Assembly (NCBI GenBank): GCA_964200185.2
Contig: CAXNAD020000402.1
Coordinates: 1-20,336, forward strand
DNA length: 20,336 nucleotides
Source: Choristocarpus tenellus KU-1152
Lineage: Eukaryota; Phaeophyceae
Direction of reading: 5' to 3'
Shown here: piece after piece, positions 1-8,600 of the stretch
How the letters are laid out: each line of letters begins with the position of its first letter
How positions within the stretch are numbered: the first letter of the stretch is position 1
Position numbers and translations under genes: made by a program
The notes under the pieces: generated by a model
Told to the model about the DNA's origin: nothing
The model's input: only the letters and a program-made list of their open reading frames with translations
Database searches by the model: none

Positions 1-27
1 CCTCCCCCCCCAGATACTTTGAGCCAG
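1..27 (+). repeat. Partial copy of a dispersed repeat, cut by the window edge
   Basis: The first bases, a C-run followed by CAGATACTTTGAGCC, match the end of the repeat at 2061-2272 (C-run, CAGGTACTTTCAGCC) and the inverted copy at 12785-12985 (C8, CAGACACTTAGAACC). Only the last ~27 bases lie inside the window, so the rest of this copy should be upstream of base 1. The assignment rests on a short C-rich match plus about 15 informative bases, so it is tentative. Confidence 0.45.
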
Positions 28-40
28 TAGTATGGGACGA

Positions 41-78
41 CTACTACTACTACTACTACCACTACTACTACTCTACTA
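41..78. repeat. CTA/TAC trinucleotide microsatellite
   Basis: A run of CTA units interrupted by one CCA near position 59 and a CTCTA near 72. It is an ordinary simple-sequence repeat, not in any recognisable coding context. Confidence 0.9.
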
Positions 79-789
79 TGAATGCGTTTAGTAGTATGCA
101 TCACTCAGTATTTGTCGAGAACATTTGCAAATCATATACTTCAAGAGTAAGCGTGCTCTGTGATAGTTAGTTGGGTTCTATTGGATTCCTAGCATTACAC
201 ATACAGCACTACATAAACATAACAGAACGTAAGGCAATGTCTTAGTGCTCATTACGCATGAGAAATGTTTTTTCCAGAGAAGGGCGCTAAAACATGTGTC
301 AGACAGCAGCAGATTTTTTTTTTTTCAGAGCAAATGGGTTTGACTGTCTGCCGAACAACAGATGTTGCACTGTTTGTCCAGACCAAATGTAGCACACCGA
401 ATGATGGCCTGGACAATGAACTTCATCGAGCAAATAATTGGGCCCAAGTGTTCTTCAAGACGACTTATGTTACTGAGAAAATAGACCCGAGGATTTTTTT
501 ATGGACATTGGCCATTTCAAGGAAAGAGACACTAGCGTGTATTCTTGAAGACAGACAGTACGACCAAGTGTTGTGGAAATATATTTCTCTTTTCACCTAA
601 TTTCTTCTTTCTTCTACCACACATCCTCTATTCATCGCTTTGTCTACTCGACAATTTCTGATCACAGGTTCGAGAAGATCGAACTAGTGTGTGAAGTATA
701 AACAATAATAATATGTAGCAAATGTGCTGGCTATGTGGACTACAGACATATGGAGGAAGTGGTACCGAGTAGTACCCTGACAAAGGATT
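79..789. other. No recognisable gene; one unassigned ORF and a small hairpin
   Basis: An open stretch at 265-600 (+) could encode 111 residues. It has no family motif that I recognise, starts in a T-rich low-complexity context, and has no visible splice partners, so I do not call it a gene. At 668-684 there is a perfect 6-bp inverted repeat (GTTCGA, 5-nt loop, TCGAAC). It superficially resembles a tRNA T-arm, but no acceptor or anticodon arm can be built around it. Confidence 0.5.
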
Positions 790-972
790 TTGCTATGTGC
801 AACAGCCTTCTTGCGCGAGACAAGAGAGATTTTAGAGGAAGTGGACTCAAGCGCCATAGAGGCAATGGGCGTTATAGGGCAACTGACCCCCGAATATGGT
901 TATTATGGTGGTAACAACATTACAGATCATATCAGCCTCAATGTTTTCCTGGATAACGGGCTTTGCTTATAG
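790..972 (+). pseudogene. Possible Nudix-hydrolase fragment (weak)
   Basis: The 60-residue open stretch contains REILEEVDS at about residues 12-20, which fits the second half of the Nudix box (REUxEExGU) with Asp in place of the usual Gly. It is followed by AMGVIGQLTP, resembling the strand and turn after the box in CoA-type Nudix pyrophosphatases. The first half of the box (Gly and first Glu) is missing in this frame. A GGSG-type sequence lies upstream in another frame, interrupted by a stop. If real, it is a decayed fragment or one exon of a gene I cannot complete. Chance resemblance is quite possible. Confidence 0.25.
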
Positions 973-2060
973 ACCGAATATGGCCAAATGCTGCTGGAGG
1001 GAAGCTTTGTTGTTGAGCATTACGTTTTGCTGAACGTGTATTACTGGTGTTGCTGCTACTCAGTAAAGAGTTGTTGAAAATATCATAATTATTTTTCTAT
1101 TCGTTTTTTGTCTGGACTAAGAACCTAACCATGACCCATCCGTGGAGAGAGGTACTACTACAACATGCACCATTGCTACCGGTAACACCATGATTCATAT
1201 GTCTTGTTTTTCACAATATTGTGAGGGGTCCTAGACCTTCGATCAAAGAGGTAGCCACAGGAGAAGCAGTCCTAATATAATGCTTTATATGTACTGCATG
1301 ATGATAATACAGAAGAAACAAAGAAGAGGATGAAATAGGAAAGAGAAAAACGCGATGTACCTGAACAGACAACACTCAGGGTCATATCCAGTCCACCCAA
1401 TTGAATATAACACTGGGCATCAAAATTATCACAAAAACGAAGTACCACAGAATAACATACAACGACAAAACTGTGCTACTACTTCTCATTATCTACAAAC
1501 TATTCCATCCAAAGTATCTTTCTAACATTTTTACAACATCATTGATTGCACTGCGTCATGCTTATCTCATTTTTTTCTTGCTCATCGGGTTCATCCATCC
1601 CACCTTCTCCCTCAAGTCTATTGGAATAGTTCTCCCCTAGACGCAATCAAGACTTCCCACCATGATTCAGGTTTCCCGATTTTTTGTGTTGAAGGACAGA
1701 GAGAAGGATTCTTGTGTACCTACTTGCCACAAGATACATCCCAAATCAGATCTTCAACGAAATTCGTTGGAGATCGAATTTATTAAGATGCAAACTACGC
1801 GAGATCACTCCTCATACACACGCATGATGACAGCAAATCGAGTTTAGTCTTAATTTTGGGCAAGTAATTCCTTCCGTGTGCACTTGAGTTCAATAGAGGA
1901 GAAAAAACTGAGAAACAGGGGGGTCCACACTTTGGGGGGCGTTTAACCGTAAGGTACGTCAAAGTTTGTTCTATCTTACACTGGCGTTCTTGCATCTTAC
2001 TTTCGTACCTATAATACCTAATTTAAGACCTATGAACTCGAGAAATAAAACAAAAAGTGG
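973..2060. other. Stretch without a supported gene
   Basis: Only short open stretches occur here, for example 79 residues at 1401-1640 (+) and 66 at 1795-1995 (-). None has a recognisable motif, and composition is AT-rich and non-coding in character. I see no RNA gene or structured repeat in it. Confidence 0.6.
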
Positions 2061-2272
2061 GACTGTTGTTTTTGGTTCCTCTGTTCAGAATTAGGCTCAC
2101 AGTATCTAGGGGGTTAGCGGCTGTTGATTTGGCGTCCATTTTTCCATGTCGCGATTTTTGTGTGATTTGGTTGCATGCATTGGATAGATAACGAAAGTGC
2201 ACTTTTCCTGACCAGGGCCCGAATGGACACCCTGGTGTAGACTCCCCCCCTCCCCCTCAGGTACTTTCAGCC
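2061..2272 (+). repeat. Dispersed repeat, second copy
   Basis: This segment aligns over roughly 200 bases with the reverse complement of 12785-12985. Shared blocks in order include TCTAGGG, ATTTTTCCATGT, GATTTTTG, TTGGTTG, GGATA-ATAACG-like, AGGGCCCGA, CCTGGTGTAGA, and a terminal C-run followed by CAGRYACTT. Small indels and substitutions are scattered through the alignment, so the copies are old. It contains no open reading frame. It probably represents a non-autonomous transposon or part of a longer element; no terminal repeats or target duplications were found. It lies about 200 bases from the end of the mariner pseudogene, but a connection is unproven. Confidence 0.75.
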
Positions 2273-2475
2273 TTAAATGTAACACAACTTTAGCAGCCTC
2301 AATAAAGAAGCAAAATTCTTTTTCTCACATGTTCATATTTTATGGGTGTTTCGCGCAGTGAATAAAAAGGTTGCCCACCCAAATCTCAACCAAAATGGGT
2401 CAGCCTACACCTATATATGATTCCGCCCACAAAGCCCTCCAAAATTCCATTCCAGGACCGTTTTTCGCCACACCC

Positions 2476-3670
2476 ACCAGGGCATTCGAGGGGAGCTGGC
2501 CCGCCTTCTCGGGCATTTCCTTGCTACGATGGGGAATTTTGAACTCAGTGTCACCCTTCACCTCAGCATTTCACCGTAGACTGCGAAGAGGCTCTGCCAG
2601 ATGCACCTAGTGTCTCCTGAGGGTACACATCCAACACCTCCATTGTGGTCTCCACCACCTCCTGTGTTGGTAACCCCCACATCTTCCTTCAGTTTTTGGA
2701 TGCAATCAAAGAATCCCAGGTCGTTGACGTTGAGGTCAGGTGAGGTTTTTGCTGCATCTCTGTGAAAATGTTGTCCCCCACTGCCTCCTCCATTGTCTCT
2801 ATCTCATCCCCCCCTTGGTATGTAGCTTTGCCCCACCCTGCTGCATGAAGATGGTGTGTCCTTCTGCGCTAGGCATGCAGGCTTTGATTGCCAGGATGGC
2901 ATCCTCAATCATGATCTTCTTGCACCTCTCCTCATCTATCGTGGCTGGCACAAGCATCTTGGTGCCGTGTTTGCTGGAGCTCTGAGCACTGAGCAACCAT
3001 ATGTCCACGATTGACCAGATCTCGATTTTCCCATCAAACCGCACCCCATTGGGGAGCTCTGATAGGGTGGACCACACTGCAAGGAACATCACCTCCATAA
3101 TATAATGCTAATTCTGTGCCTGTTGGGGGTTGGGGGGGTCCTCAGTGGGGTGCAGGTACACACCTTGCCCATTTTGAGAATTTAAAAACACCTCTTGTCC
3201 ACATGCACCCAGTCATGTAGATCATCCACTACTACCCCAGTTCCCTCCTCTGCATGTCGCTGATGACAAAACCCACCCTGTTGACTTTCTGCTGGTCTGA
3301 GAGGACTGGCTTAATCCGCTGCTTGACCTCCTTCAACTTCTCATGCTTGCAAATATCACACAACAAGCCAAGGGAGACAACCTCAGCTTTGGCCACTCAT
3401 TTGTGGAAGGATGTGTGATGTACCGATAGGACATCCTAAACCTGGAGGATATTTGTATGGCAGTCACATTGCCCCTTGGAACATTGTACAAGTTCCATGC
3501 AATCACCCTGCACAATCTGGTTGTCATACTCCTTCCAATGACGGAACACAGTGATTCGGGAAATTCCTAAGTCCTCCGCAATGGTCGCCACCGTCCCCTG
3601 AGGCATCTGAGTCTCGCGTGCTCTAGGCTCAAGGCATTACACCATCACAATGTGCTTCATCAGGATGTTT
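2476..3670 (-). pseudogene. Decayed mariner-like transposase (plant/oomycete DD37-39D type)
   Basis: Reading the minus strand and shifting frame several times gives the parts of a mariner transposase in correct order. An N-terminal helix-turn-helix lies near 3640-3500 (GTVATIAEDLGISRITVFRHW). A connector is near 3340-3240 (IKPVLSDQQKV). The first catalytic Asp is in HVDKRCF (codon 3199-3197). Then come YLHP and EVMFLAVW, FDGKIEIW, and AILAIKACMPS. The position of the second Asp is QQGGAKLH (codon 2837-2835), where QQDxAxxH is expected, so the Asp is replaced by Gly. The third Asp is in SPDLNVNDLGFF (codon 2722-2720). The C-terminal FKIPHRSKE is near 2540. Spacing between the second and third positions is about 38 codons, as in the DD37D/DD39D groups. 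Stops and at least three frameshifts make it inactive. I found no convincing terminal inverted repeats. Confidence 0.9.
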
Positions 3671-3937
3671 GATTCCTACCCTGGACAGACTTCTGGGCCA
3701 AAGAATTGGGACCGACAGGCAACAACAGGATGAGGGAGCTGTTAAAACGATGGGGGGCCTTCATCCTAGGCATCCCAACAAACACGCACTTTGATAGCTT
3801 CACGAGGAATTTGAACCCTGTCAAATGCAAGTTCGTCGACTTTGGACTGGTGATCCTCCACAGTCATGACAGCCCCCATCTAAAACTTTGCACGCCTCCC
3901 AACCTATATGAGAAATAAGGCTCATCCAGATGGTTCA

Positions 3938-3960
3938 TCGTATGGGTCGTTCCCATACGA
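3938..3960. repeat. Perfect 9-bp inverted repeat (hairpin)
   Basis: TCGTATGGG, a five-base loop TCGTT, then CCCATACGA. The stem is perfect and stops at both outer flanks. It lies about 270 bases beyond the N-terminal end of the mariner transposase remnant. There is no T-tract or gene end next to it, so its role is unknown. Confidence 0.8.
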
Positions 3961-4761
3961 GAGCAGAGAATGCAAAATTATGTTACATTTAATTCCGAAC
4001 CGTAGTAGAGAACTTGGTTTAACGTTCCTACTATGCAAAAGTGAACTACTCAAGTAGAATATTTTGCTTTGTGTGGTATGGATATGTTCATTAGCGGAGT
4101 GAGCACAGCCCTCAGTGGTGGGGGGTGCTCTCTCTTATTAACTTATCGTTTGGTACATATAACAGCTGACTCATCAAAACGTGTCCTGCCGTTACATCGT
4201 ACTATGTCACTTATCCTGTGTAGCTAGTACTATGTCAGAACTCCTCCATCAGTCCATTTATATCAAGTAGTAAGAAATCGATTATCTGAGATTCAACCTC
4301 ATTATTTTACGCACACGAGCACAAGTCAATGACACTTGTTCCACTTAGCCAATGTTCCTGTTGTCTAGTAGTGTTCACTAAACACGTATAAACCATATAG
4401 ACTATCAGCCTATATTGCACACCTATTACCTATTGCTGACCTATGTGGACATTGCTGATGATTGATTAGATTGCGTGAGTTCAATAAATTGGCCAAGGTA
4501 GTCAACACTGGATATCACACAAGGCACATAACCTCCATGCCACTAGACTCTGCCCTAAGCCATATGCACGTACATATCAAACTCGAGACATGTTCAATGA
4601 CTAATGGGTATATTATGTGTATATCAGTTTCATTGACACAGCTATATGTACAAACATGGGAAGAAGTGAGCTTCATTGGTTATGTAAATATCTGCCCCAC
4701 AGGTCTCCAAAAGATGGGCATATCTGATGCAACCTTGGCATTGGTTCTACTCGGAAAGATA

Positions 4762-4776
4762 CCTAACCCTAACCCT
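4762..4776 (+). repeat. Short telomere-like tract
   Basis: CCTAACCCTAACCCT is about two and a half units of the TTAGGG-type telomere repeat on the C-rich strand. It is too short to be a terminus; it is an interstitial tract. Confidence 0.7.
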
Positions 4777-5605
4777 TTTCTCACACCTCAAAATGCTACT
4801 AAAGATGAAAGAAACCTTCCTTACTCTACCGTGCAAAAAATTCACCAACTTCCCTTGAACTAAAGAACGTAGGTGCCCTGATCATGCAGGCCAGGGCGTG
4901 TTTTCCATTGACATTTTCCCAAATTCTGCCATCACAACTAGATCATGTATGCACCATGTACTCTGACCGTGTGTTACAAGTAGTGCATCGTACTGCTTAA
5001 GGTGCAGGCAGTCCATCCAGCATCCCTAATTAAAATGAGGCAATTCAGCTCACTACATTTGCGCAGCAAGTATCCCCAAAATGAAAGGAATGCTTGTTAC
5101 GGTGAGAGCGCTTATGGTGCATACACTGCACACAGAATAGAAAGGTCTTGATTGATCACTTCGGACTAAACTATTTAGGGCTAAATTCAATCTAAACTGC
5201 AAAAGTACAACATATTATGTGACCAGTTGATGGAAAGGGTAGCATTATTCTTGTAGGTAGGAATTGTCATCAAGAAGACATCAACCAGACAAAAAGTGCA
5301 CCAAGGCAATAGCCTAGCTATCAAAATCAGTGAAGGGAACACACACACTCCACTACCATCTATCGCAAAAACCCTGGCACCACCCTCAAGGTAGAAGCTT
5401 TCCACACTTCCGAGTATTCACGATACACCATCACGCCTTCACTAATACAAAACATAGAACATCCTTATCAGATTATCAGCATCTCAGCACAACAGATGCA
5501 TCTCCTCACCAGTGCCAAACCTCTAAATAAGATACTACAGATGATAGACAAAACACATACAATGATGCAACCTAACCCCCAATGTAGAAGTTGACTAGGA
5601 ATAGA

Positions 5606-8600
5606 TCAAAATCGCTCATTCATGCGCCTTGATACATTGCGCATTCGATTGTACACCTTTCCTGGAGGTGCCCCCAGAATCAGTGCACAGATAGCATTAC
5701 GTGCAACCTGCCCCAAACAAGACACATTTGAGAAAGTTTCAATACACAGTTGCAGCTTAGAATGAGATTGGAAACAAAGTGGTCACAACACAGAGGACGA
5801 GGTAAGTTGGTGCTGAAGGGGGATTAAGGGCAGGGCAACATGAAGCATGAAAAGAGGTCAGGAAAAGTTAGAAAAGCTGAACCTAACCTAACCTAACACA
5901 GGAATGTAAAAACAACACAATCCAAGGGACCAAAATCCTCCTAGGAGTCAAGAGTAGGCACACGTTTTAACAATTACATAAACCGGCTACGAGATACAAA
6001 TCTATACATTGGTACAGATATCAACCTCAATTCTGAAGAAAAAAATTGCCTATCTGCTGAATGACATGAGAAACTCCACGAGGCATTTGTAACAGAATGC
6101 TGCCCGACCTTGATGTTACTGAAAGATCCCAAAATATGCACACGCTGATCTGCCACAACAATCCGTGTTCGAGTGGCGTTCTCAATTGCATGGCGAGTCT
6201 TGCCTCGCTGCCCTGCTATACGTCCAATGGCACGGCTGTGGATCAAAAACAACAGAGGGCCAATAAGATAGTTACAACCAATGCCACAGGGAGGAATACT
6301 AGATGGGGTGGGAGCAAGGACAAGAGTCAACATGTGTTATACAACAATCCTATCAAGGTACTTCAAAACCTTGAAGAGTAGTTAATAATAAAACAGTAAT
6401 TTACAACTTGCAATTCGTACTACCTATTTGTGAAATTTGATCTTGCTCTGAAATTCCACAAGTAAACAACAGCAGTGCTGTACACCTTCGAGCATGTATG
6501 TATACTATATGAACAATCACTACACAAAACATACAGAACAACCCTACCCCTTACGAGGCAAACACCAGCACATCAAAAAAAAACACGAGAGAGGAAAGCC
6601 AACTATTTAGAAACAAACTATCACAAGGAGAGGTAAAATATCGACAACACAAAAGACAAAACGTTCTCTAGCAAGCATAATACATACTCATGGCGTTCAC
6701 ATCTAGAGGAAAGCAATATAGATTCATGTAATACTTCTAAATGATACTTCCCCTGATTGTTCCACAAACAGAATGTCAGCACTTCTATGTTTGAGAACAT
6801 ATTGTTGATATAGAGTAAAAAAATGGTCAGAAGACATTCTGCCACAAAAATGCCCCAAGCAGTTCATTAAGAACACACAACATACTAGGCCACTGTAGCA
6901 ATAAAGCCTACCCATTCTGATTTACAAGTATTTTACGGCTACATAAGCAACACAGACACTTGTAGGCATGCAGCCTCAGAGCAGACAAGATCAACAGGAA
7001 AAGGGAAATGGTGGGAGAGCAGTACCCTCATAGGGAAGTCGACAAGGCTATTGTCAGCATTGATTTTGACTCAGGTAGTAGATAAGTATGACCTGATTGA
7101 ATCACAGGGCGCTCCCCTTCGTCCAAAACTAAATCATTGTATTACACAAGTTCATCTCTCCCACCTACGCATGCATTGGTATCAGTATCAACTGTTGTTC
7201 ACAATGGAGGTATCCTTATAACCCTTGCAATCAACCAGAGAGTGCACCATCTCCCACACAAACAATAAAAACATCTCAGAAAAGGATTTCCAACGTAAGG
7301 TATACACACATATACCAGGAAATAATTCCATCACACTCGTGAGGGTTTCCAAAAATCTAGGTATGCCCTCAAAATATTGTCAAAAGTAACACTATCTCAC
7401 GGTGGCAGAGCAGAACCCTCATAGGGAAGTCGACAAGGCTATTGTCAGCATTGATTTTGACTCAGGTAGTAGATATATGACCTGATTGAATCACAGGGCT
7501 CTCTCCTCTTCCTAAATACAAACCATTTCAAACATGAAAACAATGAGAGGTAAAAAAGGTTGATATTACCACAGCATAGCCACAAACACATTGTGCCAGC
7601 CATAGACAGTCTCTTTCAAGGCGAGAGGGATGCTGACAACTATTCTTAACAGAAGAGTGCACAACACAAATGAAAAACAGGAAATAGTTGGCCGGAATTT
7701 TCTGCAGTAAATCCTGAGGTAAGTGATTAGAGCGTTGGAGGAAAGTCACTGATCTATTGACACCATGTCAGATCTCTTCTCTTATAACGACATGATCCAA
7801 ACCACCTCACCTAATAAACTATTAGCCATCATCACCTGAAACAAATGTATCTCCTCCACAAGTTCTCACCCAAATTAATGTGTATATGGGAAAATACCTG
7901 ACTTGAGTGCATGTCAATCTCTATCCACACTTTAATGAAGGGGATAATGCACATGCCAATAGGACTCCTAGAAACAGGAAAATGTACTTGAAAAAAATAT
8001 GGGGCACACAAATTATTCTCCTACAGAAGCAGTCAAGGTCATGTGCCGGCACTGACAAACTCAGTGGACGACATGGCCTGGATTAATCATTAGGAGTTCA
8101 GTATCGTACACAGGAGAGTAGGCAAACATTGCCCTCATAGGGAAGTCGACAAGGTTATTGTCAGCACTGATATGACTCAGGCAGTAGATATGTAAGACCT
8201 AATTGAATCATGGGACTTCATGTTGCCCCCTTCCCTCCTATGTACGATCAACTGGCATCTGCCTGGCATCATTTCCACACCACAACTCCTATGTAGATTT
8301 TGGTACATAAGCAAAGAAACAGAAACTACTAAGAAACAATCCACTGATAACAAGAATATCAATGCATAAATATGTAAAGATCTGAAACAATCTAAGGTAA
8401 GTACCCATACCTCTCGAATGTTGACATAAAAATACATCCCAACAGGCTAGGACTAGTTCTGATGATTATGTTGAGAAAAATAGGGTCACGATTGAATCGC
8501 ATCCAAGATAATCAACGACAATGGATGATATATTTGATTGATTTTTGCCTCATCCATGAAAGTGTTCTCCTTCAATTACCCTATAGACCTCAAAGCATCT

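Larger units (their letters stand above)
3671..5605. other. Intergenic stretch between the transposon remnant and the 3' end of PNO1
   Basis: The longest open stretches (70 residues at 3706-3918 (+), 133 residues at 4462-4863 (+), 72 residues at 5187-5405 (-)) show no family motif. The 133-residue one runs through a telomere-like tract, and I judge all of them non-coding. The last few hundred bases below 5606 should hold the PNO1 3' untranslated region and polyadenylation site, but no clear AATAAA signal is visible on the minus strand. Confidence 0.6.

Noticed and set aside
667-685. T-arm-like hairpin suggesting a tRNA
   Set aside because: No acceptor stem, D arm or anticodon arm can be formed around it.
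2371-2985. Plus-strand ORFs of about 80 residues
   Set aside because: They are antisense to the mariner transposase remnant and lack any motif.
2340-3960. Terminal inverted repeats for the mariner element
   Set aside because: I compared both flanks (about 2340-2420 and 3680-3960) and found only short same-orientation similarities, not an inverted pair with a TA duplication.
4462-4863. 133-residue plus-strand ORF
   Set aside because: It runs through a telomere-like tract, shows no domain or biased codon use, and has no sign of splicing partners.
5974-6333. 119-residue minus-strand ORF read as a single gene
   Set aside because: Only 6235-6109 is coding (PNO1 exon 6). The front part is intron 5 and the tail after NIK is intron 6, since the conserved C-terminus is found in frame at 5707-5606.
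7750-7835. Isolated C-box GTGATGA and D-box CTGA pair on the minus strand in PNO1 intron 5
   Set aside because: The boxes are well formed and about 60 bases apart, but the flanks do not form a terminal stem and it shares no homology with the four repeated elements. Boxes this short occur by chance.
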